Source: Nymphaea colorata
Lineage: Eukaryota > Streptophyta > Magnoliopsida > Nymphaeales > Nymphaeaceae
Length of the DNA stretch: 64,000 nucleotides
Assembly: GCF_008831285.2 (NCBI RefSeq)
Contig: NC_045142.1
Coordinates: forward strand, 24,937,876-25,001,875
Direction: 5' to 3'
Part shown: positions 50,106 to 62,666 of the stretch, in pieces
Layout: the number at the start of each line of letters is the position of its first letter
Numbering within the stretch: the first letter of the stretch is position 1
The notes under the pieces: generated by a model
Database searches by the model: none
The model's input: the letters and a program-made list of their open reading frames with translations, nothing else
What the model was told of the DNA's origin: nothing
Position numbers and translations under genes: made by a program

Positions 50106-53003
50106 CTACAAGATCTTCCATTTCTGCTCCACCGCATTACATATGCGACCAATGCAGCATGCAGCACTAAGTGGAAACTCTGAAACTGAAAAAAAAAAAA
50201 AAAAGAATGTAGCAAGAAGTATTGAAGTAGACAAACACAAACAAACAAAAAATAGTGGGGGCAACAACCCTCTATACAAATCATGAGAGGGCTAAGTGTG
50301 AATTCCTATTCATACATTAGAAAGGATGATGTAAAAGTTTATTCCTCTGCCATTAGAGCACTATCATGAAATTCTTGCAGAAGAGGTTGAAAAAACATGA
50401 ATTTATGAGCCCTGAATTAACATGATCAACCATTAAATATCAAACCTTCATTAAACCCTACCCATATTGTAGATTTGAGTATACCAATTTTTGGTTCTTA
50501 CAAAGCAGCAAGTAGATCAAAATTCAAATCTCTATAGCTACACTTGCAAAAGCTGTGAAAAACACCCTAAATTTCAATTTTCACAAGCTGGTTCTATATC
50601 TCTGAGCATCCTAGTCTCAGAAAATTCCCATTTTGTATCAGCCAGGTGTTATGTATCCATGTCCAAGCAATGTCATGAATTTAAAGTAAAAACTTTCGAA
50701 AAGTAAATGTTGCATAAGATAGTAACAAAAAAGTTTACCTGAAATAAAATCATCAATATAATCCACATTGATTTTTCCATGGGCCATAGCACCAACCTGC
50801 GTTCATGACAAAAATCTGGCTAAGATAAAATATCCTAACGTCTGCACAATAACAGCAAATGCTTGAAAATCTAGATATTAATAATTCTGAAAGAGGCATC
50901 TTATAATAAAAGCATACCACAAAAACAAGGTGCTCATCATCACTTGCAGCATTTACATAATCACGCAGATTGACTACTCGTGGTGCACTACGTGATAGAC
51001 CTATAAATGAGACACCCAAAACATAAATATCATAAAGTAGGAAATAACAAATCGTTAAGATCAACAACTAAAAAGGCAAAACATGCACCTATTCGCCGGC
51101 AATTAGCAGGTAAATAATTAGTTACGGGATTTTTTACTGTACGCAAGACTTTATCAGGTCCATTACTAGCACGTACACTGAGTTTTTGCAACAGCTGTAC
51201 TGCAACAATTTTTAACCAAAGGGATATATTAGCTGAAAAAGCATGTTAAAGCACTAAGATCATTTAAAATGTCACACAGTCAACTTACACATGAGATTGT
51301 TAAATCGCTTAAACGTTCTTGGAATACGTATTTGCGGACTGATTTGTATGAGAACATTCCTTTCTGTTTGCACATAAAGACTATGTAACCTTCCAGCTTT
51401 ATTGAGTGGGCTATCAAGTACTGTCAGGAGAGCCTGAAAAACAATAGAACAATCACTCAGGATTGGATAGAACAATCTGATGCATTTCCATCATGACAAA
51501 CACGATTGTGGCAATCATGATAATGTTTCATAGGCTTTTGAAACGACTGCATCTTTTTACCAATATCATCACTCAAGTTATTCCAACGAGATTGTCAAGA
51601 TGTTTAAGAAGATCAAGAATGATGGTGTCCATGGTTTATATCTTTCACCACTAGTAAAATAATCATATATTTGAGCCACATGCTGAGCAACCGAAAAGCC
51701 TCAAAAGACTAGCCATATTCAGCACTTTCATAGGTCCCACCATCCTGAAACATACAGTGTAACCTAAGATGGACTCAATGGAAAAGGACCTTGGCTTGGT
51801 TATCAAAATATAGTGCTCAACTATCAATTGACGCAATATTAACATATCCAATCGTTAATTCCAATTTTAAAGAATACCTCTGAACTTATGTTGAGTACAT
51901 CATACGTGATATTTTAACTTCCATATATGTGAGGTTATTTTAAATTTAAAAACACATAATGGAATGCTCAAAGTTACATGAATGAATCAAACAGATGTAG
52001 CAAATGTAGTTGCATATTCTCAATACTGGGTAACACTATCACAGTCCATCGAACCTCATAACCATGCAATGATTTCATTTTTTGCATTTCATTTGTTATG
52101 TTTTTATGAGAGCAGAGGACTTGAACCCATGGACCCAGGCTGTTCAACCTCATTCTTTCAAGTTTCAACATAAACTCACCTAGCTGCTTTTGAAAACTGC
52201 ATTTCAATTTCATGGCATATGATGAGTCTGTGATGAAGTGGGCTATATAAAAACTATGACAATTTGGACTCTTGATTTTGAAAGAATATCTTGAAGAACA
52301 CATTCAATTCTCCTTCATCAGAAAGGCCATCGACCAAAATTTCTGTCCTTGGAAAAATCTGGAAAATCATTAAAGGCATCAGACGTCTCTTTTATAGTTT
52401 ATACTCTTTCTGTTTTTACAATATTTAGCTCATGACTCTAACAAAAGAACAAGGAAAAATAATAATTGAAAGACCTAAACAACTGGAAGAAATTAGATTG
52501 AAACTTGCAAGTCATTGAGAAGGTTCATTGCCTGGTGAATAATGTCAGGTCGGTAGGCCTGAGGATCACGATTGTGCCTTTTCAAGAAACTTGCATGATC
52601 ATTTGAGTTCAGAATCTGGTAGGCCTGTGGACAAGAACATCGTAGTAAGAACAATTTTCAGTATAAGTCAATTGACCATGTTAATGAAATTGATAAAAAC
52701 CAATGATTGGTCACAGAAATACAAGACGTCAACCTTTCCAACTTTGGCAACTTCTAGTGATGCCCTCTCCAGAATAAAAGTAACCCTTCGCTTAGTATCC
52801 TGCTTAGCAGGTTGGACTGGTATCCCTGCAAATTCCACAATTGGTATCTCATCAAGGATTTTTTCCTCTACACCACCTTCCACATTCCTGTGATCCTTGT
52901 CTTTTTCTTCAACCTCTCTATGGCTTAGTCGTTCTACCCCATCTGCTACCTTCTCTTCTTCTTTGTCTCTGTCCCTGTTCTTCCGCTTTGTACCTTTAGC
53001 CAT
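50106..53003 (-). CDS. EMG1: EMG1/NEP1, 18S rRNA pseudouridine N1-methyltransferase (complete, 279 aa)
   Basis: Nucleolar SPOUT-class enzyme that methylates N1 of a conserved 18S rRNA pseudouridine and is needed for 40S subunit assembly. Exons in transcription order: 52734-53003, 52532-52624, 51289-51433, 51089-51199, 50918-51000, 50739-50796, 50106-50185; total 840 nt, 279 codons plus TAG. The N-terminal ~65 residues are charged and lysine-rich, as in plant homologues. The family core follows: [79 protein letters not shown], and the S-adenosylmethionine-binding end [14 protein letters not shown] and [17 protein letters not shown]. Intron 2 requires a GC donor (CACCAG|GCAATG); a GT alternative would insert nine residues into the conserved HQALL junction. 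All other introns are GT-AG. The start is the only ATG ahead of the core. The gene looks functional. Confidence 0.93.
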
Positions 53004-55589
53004 CACTTAATTGTATCCATTGTCCAAAACATATGCTGGAACTAAGTAGATCAATCACGTCAAAACCTCAACTGAAGAATCTGAATTGAATCATTCAAAC
53101 AATCAACAATCCAATTCTAACAAATATGGACTTTATGTAAATAATGATCAAAAATTAAAATATTTAAACTACCAAGACTCGAACTCGACTCGTTTATTCA
53201 GCGCAATGAATAAGTTGTGGCGCCAGCTCATTCACACCACGCGTCTCGGTCGCTCGCTCTTTCCCCTCTCTCTCTTCTCGCCATCATCCTCTTGGACTTT
53301 TCTTCTCCGGTTGTAGAGCGGGGGTGGACAGCGGCGCAACAAGGTATGACTCCGCCGCCGTCCTTCTCCTTTTGTTTCTTCTTTTTCTACTTCTTCCCTT
53401 TTTTATTGCTTGTACTTTTCTTCTTTCCTTTCTATTTTCTCGCTTGTTCTTCCCGTTCCTCTTCCATTGCCGGTCGAGGAGGGATGAATAGAGAGACTGA
53501 GAGAGGCGATGCGCCATGTCTCCTTCCGACGAGAGAGAGATACAGTAAAGACTGCAACCTTCTCTCTGTTGTAATGCAGAATTCTGGAATACTTGTTTAG
53601 GTTAATACCTGATTTTTTTTCCTATCGGGTGTAGAATTTTGGGATGGTAATGCCTCAAAGCGTGAGGACGATGCAGTTAGGGCATGAGTGTTTCAAGGTG
53701 TGCTACACATCCGGGCATGGTTTTCTTTTTAGCTAAGAAAGTGTTAATTGTTTTTCTCGTCGTTATTTCGGTCCCGCAAGCCGCAACCCCCTACTCTGTC
53801 TCTCAGCCGCCACGGGTTTTTCTTGCGGCGCCACTCTCTCTCTCTCATTCAATGAAGGGTCGCCCACCGGTAATGGCTGGTTGGCGCCAATAGCTGCGCC
53901 TTGGAGGAGACCACACTGTCATTCAGCTTCCCCATGGCGCTCTCTCTTTTCCCCTCACTGCTCACACCCATCTCCCCCTCCTCTTTCTTCCCCTGTTTTT
54001 TTTGGAGTCCAGTCATACTGTTGGTTCTCTTAGTCGCTATAAAAGCTCTTGATGTAGACTTCATAAGTATTCAGTCTTTTCTTGGTTCTGTAAGGATTTG
54101 TACTTTAAGAAATGAGTGGGGATTTGCCATTCTTGAATTTTTTCCATACGGTAGTTCTGTAAGATGCAATATATTTTTCTAGGTTTTGAGGTGATAGATT
54201 TCAGACTTCCAGTTTTTCTTCTCTGCCAGAAAAGACCCATCTTCTAGTGTTACATGTTATTTTCTTCCTGTTCTTAAACTATAGATACGTTTGTTATTGT
54301 TTATCCAGTAGAACATGCGATTTTTTCCCCATATTGTATATCATACGTTTTTATTTTCAAATTCAAATGCCAGTGGCTTTGATCATGATTAAACTTGATT
54401 ACTTATGTTTTTTTTATTCCGCATATCCATATGCTAAAACGTATAATTTAGCAAATAGGCAATGGTACACGTGTATACTTCTATAATTTAAGATGAGGCA
54501 GGGTGCGTCTATGTTAACATAATCTGGCATGAGTTTGGTATCTGCTACCCAAGTTTCCTTAGGACCAAGCAAAATACAAGCACAGGGATGCACATGTATG
54601 TGTGTGTGTTTCATTGGGTGATTTATGAGCTTATGCCATTGTTCCCAAGCTCATTTCCTTTTAAATTTATAGGTACTATTGGTATCTTGCCAATTAAGAG
54701 CATATTCTGAGTACCTCAGCTACCAAAATTGCAAAAAAAAAGATGCATTGATCTGCTCTTGAAAATTGGTAAGATTTTCCGTGTTTCAATTTCTTCATTG
54801 TTTGTCATGCAACTCAAATAATCTTACCAACGCTACTGGTCCTCAGTTTTCATCATAGTTGGGTGCTTGTTTATGCTTTTGTTAAGCAACTGAAAGGAAA
54901 TGATGCGATAATGTGTTTGCATTCCTTCGTTCGCAAACATTACTGCAATAATTTGACTGAAATATTAAAAGCATGTAGAACTACAATTGGTGTTTGCATT
55001 TTCATAACCAGTTGATGAATGTTTGGCATGTCAAGAACACACTAAACCAGTAAATGTACTTCAAAATTCAGCATTATTGTGTTGTTGCTTTGTATAATTT
55101 GCTGTATTTGCTTGTTCTATCCAGACACATAAAAAGAATCTCTTGTTTCATTGTGGCAATGACTTGCATATGTAACAGTTTGAGTTGTAGTCCTGGATTT
55201 CTTGGCAATTCTATCTTGACAGAATTTTAAGTGTGAAACAGATAGAACTAGATCTCTTTTTAAGTTTGGTATGAAAGGTTTGAGCAACACAATGTTTTGC
55301 ATATATGTGTATGTAAAACAGATTTTTAATGAATGAGTGCTTTTTTTTTTATCTGTGCAAGCTGTTGTTTCAGTAATTATATCTTGGTCTTTGTTTCCTA
55401 CTCCTTATGGGTTCTACTCCATGAATATATGTGTTTTAAGCAAAATTGTTAATGAATGAATGTGTCTTTGATTTGACGAATTTATATGATAAATTATAGC
55501 CAAATTTCTTAATTACTGGGACAATTGAGACATAACAAGTACCTATGTTGTATTGTTGTTTATGTACATGCTCATGACTTGAAGTAAAA
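53004..55589. other. region upstream of EMG1, no assignable gene
   Basis: Contains the EMG1 promoter and a pyrimidine-rich, GC-richer stretch (53,230-53,560) that looks like a 5' UTR or first exon of a plus-strand transcript, followed by intron-like T-rich DNA. Bases 54,944-55,300 are duplicated ahead of the RRP41-like exons near 63 kb, so this could be the remains of an older RRP41 5' region. No conserved protein is recognisable. Confidence 0.4.
54944..55300. repeat. segmental duplication, copy 1 (partner 62,667-63,085)
   Basis: Shared ordered words include gactgaaatattaaaagcat, gtcaagaacacactaaacca, agaatctcttgtttcattgt, and tttgagttgta.tcctggat. Similarity ends near 55,300 on this side and near 63,085 on the other. 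The partner lies directly upstream of the RRP41-like first exon. Confidence 0.85.
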
Positions 55590-58450
55590 AGCTTGCTTTG
55601 GGGTTAGGCCCCCTACCTTTATTCCAACAAAATGGATATATACAAGGGAAGGCCAAAAAAGACCTCAACTATAAGCACAAAGGATTGACCCAACCCTTCA
55701 CCAAAAAAATGAGGATAAACATATCCTGCAGTCAATGCAGATACATTATCAAGTCAGCAAAATAATCATGAGGATCACTAGCATGTTCCATAATCAAACG
55801 ACCTATGTCCACAGTCGCAGCCCCCTGCTCTACAAAAATACGCATGTGAAAATGATGAAGACACCCAGTCCAACTAGAATGAAGTCTTCTTCCTTCCAGT
55901 TGCTGTCTACTTTTCCTTACCCAATCTTTGATGGGGGAGACAATAACATAGTCGCCACCATAATCCTTATGAAAAGTGATAATGCGATCCAAGACAGCCA
56001 TTTCACCTTCGTGCGTGCGTTGATAATGACCACACAGCCCATTTGTCCATTTCCCATATAGCTTAAACCAGTGATTTTAGGACCGTGCCTAGTAGAGGCA
56101 ATAACAATGTTGATTAACACCCCCTCTCTATTTGATCCAATGGTGTGCACTGTATTGAGACCAAGTCTCCATCCAAATTCTCAGCTTAATATTATCCTCA
56201 GTAGTCCACTTGATAGAGGAGAAGTTGCCCATGCAACTCCTCCAAACATCCCTCTTGAATCTACCAACCTGTGGTTGAAGACTGTCATGGAAACATCTAT
56301 TACGAAGGCACCGCAAATTCCAACAAACAATTAAAAATGTCATCCTCCAGCACCGACGCCTCCATTTCTCATTTATCCTACCTTGTAGCCAGCGCTTGAA
56401 CGCCTTTGCAATAGCACCTTGGGGGAATTTCACTCTATCGAACTTTGCAGCAATGTACCTCCAAACTTCCTTAGCAATTTTGCAATTAATTTAATACATA
56501 GGCATTAGTCTCCTCAGCACAATGACAGAAAGAACACTGATTAGCAAGATGAATTCCCATCTTTTGAATCCTATAGAGAGTGGGCAGTCTGCCTTCACAA
56601 GAGATGTATGAGTGCCAACAGCTTTTAGCAGGGGCGTAGCTAACCCAAAGCTTCCTCCGCCACCACTCCTTGACACCTTGACTACGACATTTATTTAAAA
56701 ACTCACCTGCCTTGAAGTTCTCCTTGCCATTATCACTCCAAACTAACATATCCTCTGTATCCCTTAGCCTAATATTGGCAGGGGACACTCCAACCTGCAC
56801 AGCTAAGGTAAAGGAAGGACTATCATGATTGGTACGAGTTTGTTGACTAATGCTGATATTAACATCACTACACAGCAGCATATACTGACTACCATCAATC
56901 CTACTGACAGGGACCTATCCCGACCAACGTCAATCCAAAATCTGATTTTTTCTCCATTTCCGACTTTCCATTCAACTCTGTTTTGAATCCAACTCCAACC
57001 CCAATGCAGTCCTTTCCAGCCCCAACTTTGACTGGAGGATCTCTTCAGTGTCCAGAGACTATGAGATCTTAAATATTTCTCCTTAAAAAGGTTAGCCCAT
57101 GGGTCCCTACTACTCAACATCCGACAACACCTGCTAGCAAGCATCGCTCTATTTACGTCCTCCAGCCTTCTGATGTCGACTCCCCCTTCCTCAAGGGGCA
57201 AACATAAACGCTCCCATTTGATTAGATGGGTGTGTCTAGATCTGTCCTCCTCATTCCACAAGAATTTGATACACACTTGTTCGATTCTCTTTAAGACGAC
57301 CTTAGGTAATCTAAAGGCCATCATCCAATAGTAAGGCAAGGTCATCAACGCATATCGTATGAGACAAATCCAGCCTGCATAAGACAAAACTCTTGCCTTC
57401 CAACCAGCCAACCTCTTCTCCACCTTTTGAAGGAGTGGAAGGCAAATATCTTCAGTAAGATTGCCCAAGAACAAAGGTAACCCGAGATACTCCGAAGGAA
57501 GGCTGCCATTAGACTAGTGTAAAATACTCTGAATTCCCCACGTGACAATCAATCATGGTTCAGGCAAAAATCTCAGACTTTTGCTCATTTACCTTCATGC
57601 CAGCCAGAGACTCAAATTCCTGCAAAATCACTTTGATAGTAGTAATAGTTCTCTTGGTGGCCTTAACCACCATAATGACATCGTCAGCAAACAGCATAGC
57701 ACATCCATTAGGCCTCACACGCCTGATTTTATGAGCAACAATGTTTTTGCTAATAGTTTCCTTGATGAGCCGTCGATTGAACATTTCCATAACAATAAGA
57801 AAGAGATAGGGGGACAAAGGGTCACCTTCTCGCAGGGCGCCTCCCATCCTGCCATTCACAAGAACAACATAAGACACAGAGGAAACACACTTCATGACTC
57901 TCTCAATGCATCTGGAGTGAAATCCCAAAAACTGCATGCTATTGGCCAGAAAGGCCCAAGAGACCCTATCGTAAGCTTTCATCAAATCACTTTTGAGCCA
58001 ACATCCTTTGTCCCAAAACTCCTTAGAATTGATGGTCTCATTCACCCACATGATGTTGTCATGAATGTGCATCCCTTTCGAAAAGGCAACTTGGTTAACA
58101 ATGATAATACGACTAAGGATTCCCCTCATCCGGTTTACAATAACCTTTGCTATGATTTTATAAACAGTGTTGCACAAGGAAATGGGTCTGAAATCTTCGA
58201 CCTTCCTAGAGTTAGCTTTCTTGGGAATGAGGTATATCATAGTTTCATTGATGCTTCTCACCATTTTTCCAAACAAGAAAAAATCCTGCACAACACTCAC
58301 CACTTCAGTCTTAAACATCGCCCAACATTCCTGAAAGAAGTAATTAGGAAAACCATCCGGGCCAGCTGCGCTATCCTTGCCTAAACTCCACACTGCTTCC
58401 ATTACCTCCTCCTCCGAGATAGGCTCCTTCGAGACGCTGGAGCTCGCGAG
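55590..58450 (-). mobile_element. LINE (L1-type non-LTR retrotransposon), 5'-truncated and broken
   Basis: On the minus strand, reverse transcriptase occupies 57,560-58,445 (GKDSAAGPDGFPNYFFQECW, YLIPKK, DFRPISLCN, KSDLMKAYDRVSW, GDPLSPYLFL, MLFADDVIM at about 57,672-57,701). A frame break near 57,520 leads to the thumb/connection region (56,880-57,474; LAGWKARVLSYAG, FLWNEE), then another to a zinc-knuckle-like segment (56,490-56,780; CEGRLPTLYRI, CSFCHCAEE), then more broken frames. The 3' end reads ATAAAGGTAGGGGGCCTAACCCC, a typical plant L1 ending. The endonuclease domain is absent. No poly(A) tail or convincing target duplication is visible. It is dead by sequence. Confidence 0.85.
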
Positions 58451-59979
58451 AATGCGAAGAGAAATGATGATAACAAGGAAGTGAAACACGACTTTTGTGC
58501 GTTGGGTAGTGAAAATATAAGACAGCCGCTACACTTTATACATCGTGTTCATGCATCCGAGTTTCATGAGTTTGAGACTCGTGCTTATTTTTTTTAGGTG
58601 GTAAGGATTTTTCTTTTTTATGTTTAATTTTTTCCGTTTACACCTTCTTCAATCGCTGCACTTGCACGGAGGGAGAGAGAAAGAGCGAGAGAGAGAAAAA
58701 AAGGGGGAGGGGGATGGACAACCAGCAAGTATATTTATTTCAAGTGGATTGAATAACTCTTCCTGATTTAATTTTTTTGAAGAGGTTGACACAATGGAAG
58801 GCTTGGTAAAACAGCTAATTAGGTTCAAAATCTTCATAATGTTAATTCTATGTACTGCAAAAAAAATGCAAATTGAACCAGGCACGGACGACACTTCGAG
58901 GCACATAAATAAGTCATGTATCATAGAGAGATGAGGGGTTAGCTGATAGTTTCGACTCTCCTATGAACACTATGAGAAAATACTTCTCTTACTTGTCTAC
59001 AACACCTTCTTCAACTCAACTCTCAAAGAATGGCATCAATAAGAGTCAAACAATTTCGATATAGGCCTGGTTATGAAATAAGCAGATAGAGACAGCTACC
59101 AAGAGGCCCAATGGCTGGTTCAAATGAAAGAAGCATGTATGTTGATAAAGAAATGACTATCTCAATAGTTCCATCTTTGTTTCTTCCATCTAAAAAAATA
59201 TATGTACTTGATTGTGCGCAATAAGATTTAAATTTATACCAAAATATATAAAGTAACTTTGTCCTACTTATTTGACAATGGCTATCTTACATCTCAATTT
59301 TAATTGTTATTTGCTCTTCCTGCTTCATGTTTGAAAAAAACATAAACAATAGGGTCGTATCTAACATGGGGAATGGAAATCAACACGTTCAAATCAATGC
59401 TTGATTTTTCTTTGGTGATCACTATGGTAGCATATGGATGAAACCCCTAAAAAACTTAGTTCTAACAAATAAAATTTTATCAAAAGTTGGTTTTCTAACC
59501 AGTTTTCAAATCTTTGTTTGTATGTTTCGCAAGAACCAGAGACAATGTATTTTGTGGAAGACTTCGGGGAGGGGTTAGGTTATTCACTCCCTTTTGAAGA
59601 CAATGTTTTGTCTAATCAGAGGTTTTGACCCACTAGTTGAGTTAGAAATTTTTTCCGGTTGGGACACTTATTCAATAACTTCAATTTTTTTAGGGCACTT
59701 ACATGTATAACAATCAAATATATCAAAACATTAACATATATATTAAATTAATTTTGTGAGGCTAGTGTGGCAAATATGGCTACACCACTGTTTTGACCCT
59801 CATCCATACATGCCTTTCTGCATTCCCAAAAGTCATTTTCGGGTGTCATATAAACATACCGCTGGTAATTTCATTTATTGGTTTGTCATCATTTCTTGGG
59901 GATAAACAGTGATGCTCAAAACAAGCTAAATTTTGAAATTAAGAACATAACTGTGTTTCTATTATCTCAATAAGATTTA

Positions 59980-60218
59980 GGAGGTGTTTGGCTGACAACC
60001 TGTATAAAACCTGGTTTTGCCAAAACCAGGTTTTCAGGAAGCCTGAAAAACCTATCTCTTTTGTCATGTTTTTCAAGTAAGACTAATTTTTACCTCCAAA
60101 CTAAATTTTTCACTTGTCATCGAAGCCAAGTTTACAAAACTTAGTTTTTAATCAGGTTTTGTGAAAATTTGGTTTTCACAAAACCAGGTTTTTTTAGAGT
60201 GTCACCCAAAACACTCCC
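59980..60218. mobile_element. Tourist-type MITE with TTA target duplication
   Basis: The left end GGAGGTGTTTGGCTGACA and inverted right end GGGAGTGTTTTGGGTGACA are close matches, and both arms continue to AAACCTGGTTTTG. TTA flanks both sides (59,977-59,979 and 60,219-60,221). Length is 239 bp. Termini, size and TTA duplication fit PIF/Harbinger Tourist elements. The interior repeats aaaaccaggttt several times in both orientations. Confidence 0.85.
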
Positions 60219-60813
60219 TTAATCAATTCAAGTCAGATCCGATTCGACCTGATTCCATAATACCGAAGCATGCTAGTTGAGTCTACGTTCGGCTTCAAAG
60301 AATAGAGTCGGATTTAAAATTTAAAATGCTTAAAACGAATCTGATTGAGCCGAAACAATCAACAACATGAAACATGAGCATAGTACGCTACGACTACACG
60401 ATTTAAGAAACGAAAGAAATATTAAAATCATCTTCAAATTGTTTCCCAAGCAATATTGCCTTTACACATTCCTAGGGACATCCAAATGTTAACATATTCT
60501 AATAGAAAATATTCATTTGTGTTTTCAACTTAAATAAAGCATAACAGCAATAGATGGAACAAGAATAGAGGATAGCCACACTTCACAAATAAGACAGCAG
60601 TACATAGAGGAAATATAGCAGCAATAACTAAGCATTTTATGTTTAAAAAACTGGAAATTGGTCAGAAAAAAGTTCACTATTTTCCGATGTGAAGTTTAGG
60701 TTCTTTAAGGATTTAAAAATTGTATTCTGAACCTTTCCGGTTGTAGAATCTTATCGACACATTAAAGAATACTTTTTAGATATTTTCTGGGTTTTAAAGC
60801 ATTGACAAACATA

Positions 60814-60816
<3 letters not shown>

Positions 60817-60894
<78 letters not shown>
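60817..60894. repeat. (TA)n(GA)n microsatellite
   Basis: About 62 bp of TA, interrupted once by ca, followed by about 16 bp of GA. This is the same compound type as in introns 5 and 6 of copy E. Confidence 0.95.
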
Positions 60895-61018
60895 ACTTGC
60901 CTCGGATTCTAAAATAAGACAGCAGTATATAAAATGGGCTGAAAAATTAGGTAATGGCAGGTCAAAATTGATCGGTTATATGTATAATGTATTTATTTAT
61001 TTGGCACTAAAGAAAAGG

Positions 61019-61137
61019 GACATCATAGTCCAAAATAGGACAGTTCTGCGGCTTAAATAAGCAATTAATCTATTCATTTATTTGCGACATCATAGTCCAA
61101 AATGGAACGGTTCTGCAGGTTTAAATAAGCAATTAAG
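61019..61137. repeat. 67-bp tandem duplication
   Basis: The unit gacatcatagtccaaaat, then gga.cggttctgc, then ttaaataagcaattaa, occurs twice, 67 bp apart. Confidence 0.8.
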
Positions 61138-62106
61138 ATGCCAAATGTCACAGTTTTCATCTCATGTAGCAACTAATCTACATTGGATTCTCATACATTC
61201 TGAGATTGTCTCCTCTAATTAATCCACAACCGGTGATGTTCGTACATTGGCTGGTAGCTCCTAATTCAAATCATTTTTACATAAAACAGGTGGATAACAA
61301 AAAATACTAAAATGCTACACAAGTAGTTGCATCCTGACTAGGTAGAAGTGTTCAATTAAACAGAAACTAGTAGCTTTGACAAAAAATAGGATCAGCTAGA
61401 TTGTTTTTAACAGGCTTTTGACTAACACCATTTGGTATTGAAATCTTTGAACCAAGTTTCTTTTTTAATTTCAATTTCCCAATCATGTGGTTCTTGCAGC
61501 AACACTCTTTGTGTTACATGCTATATGCTATGCCATGCTTCAGGAAGGACCAATCTATCTCATCGAATATTTACAAAAAACACAATACAGTAAGCAATTA
61601 ATGAATAAAGGGATGTGCGTGGGATTCCCTTGAGAAAAACTACCGATTCAATATGATTCAGAGGTAATAGAACAAGCGATAGAAATCAGATGATCAGGAT
61701 CCTCATACTGAAATTGAGACAAAAGAACCACACACGCCAGTCATAAAGTCTTTGTGTGTGTGTGTGTGTGTGCGTGGCGTAAGAAACTCCATGTACATAC
61801 AATCAACTGAAATAATGAACACTTTATTTAGGGGGACGAGGCCACGTTGTTTTCCAACTGATGACCTGTTCAATAGAAACAAAAAGTGGACTGAAACATA
61901 CACTGACTAAAGCTCAATACAGAAAACATTGGTTCACATAAAGCCCCAAAAATGTATGGTTGTGATTCAGCTATATATAGACACATGAATGGTATGAAAA
62001 ATTAGATGCATGTGTTCAGGCTTTTAAAGATGGATCAAAAGCAGCAGAAAGAGAAGGGAAAATTGAAATAGGTAGCAGAAATGCGCATCGGTTGTCACAG
62101 TCTTAC

Positions 62107-62428
62107 CTGAAAGATGAAGTTTGAGGAGATCGTCACCTTTTTAGCTGTTTCTCTACCAAAACAAGAAGCGCTCACCTGCGCATAACATTATACAAGGAAA
62201 TGGAGTTGCAGAAAGGTTACACAAAAGACTTAAAGGAGTCCACTGCAAACAAGGAAAAAGTTCTCAAATAACAGCATTCTGAAATGCTTCTGCAACACAC
62301 ACAGGAAGAGAGAGAGCGAGCAAGCAAGAGAGGGACTTCGAAACCCACCTCGTAGTGCCAGGCGTTGTTGTGGTTGAGCGGCTGAGCCACTGGAGGAGGC
62401 AAAGAAACTGGGTGGCGGACCGAAGGTC
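62107..62428 (-). other. two possible coding exons of an unrecognised gene
   Basis: On the minus strand, a GC-rich frame ends LNHNNAWHYE at a good donor (GAG|GTGGGT, exon border 62,349). A 69-nt exon follows at 62,107-62,175, bounded by GCGCAG| and |GTAAGA, and stays open only in that frame (VSASCFGRETAKKVTISSNF, then IFQ). The other two upstream frames hit a stop in this exon. No ATG is available in the open frame of the first exon, so either the start is elsewhere or this is not coding. I do not recognise the protein. Downstream exons were not found. Confidence 0.3.
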
Positions 62429-62666
62429 GACGGTGGCGGTGGCGGACCGGCGGCGGTGCGGCGACGGTGTCTCGGCTCTCTCTCTTCTTCGAACCAAACC
62501 AAACCCTAAGAAATCACAGATGCGTCCAATGTGAAAGAGTGAAAAAAATTTCGATCGACACATTCATAACGGGCCGAACGGGTCCCAACGGGCTTTTTTG
62601 ATAACCCGGACCCTGACAGTTCTGCTGTCGGGGCCGGGCCGGGCACAACGACTGCCATAATATGAA

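Larger units (their letters stand above)
58451..62106. other. non-coding region with repeats
   Basis: Holds a (TA)n(GA)n tract (60,817-60,894), a Tourist MITE (59,980-60,218), a gtggct.caccactg remnant near 59,770, and a 67-bp tandem repeat (61,019-61,137). No gene is recognisable. Open frames are short and unsupported. Confidence 0.5.

Noticed and set aside
53217-53600. 127-codon plus-strand frame rich in Ser, Phe and Leu
   Set aside because: Pyrimidine-rich low-complexity translation, without homology; more likely a 5' UTR or promoter stretch.
57542-58384. 280-codon plus-strand open frame
   Set aside because: It lies wholly antisense to the LINE reverse transcriptase, which has clear motifs on the minus strand. 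The plus-strand product has no recognisable features.
55560-58470. Possible target-site duplication of the LINE (gaagtaaaa / gaagtgaaa)
   Set aside because: The match is short, imperfect and not placed exactly at both borders, so I do not claim it.
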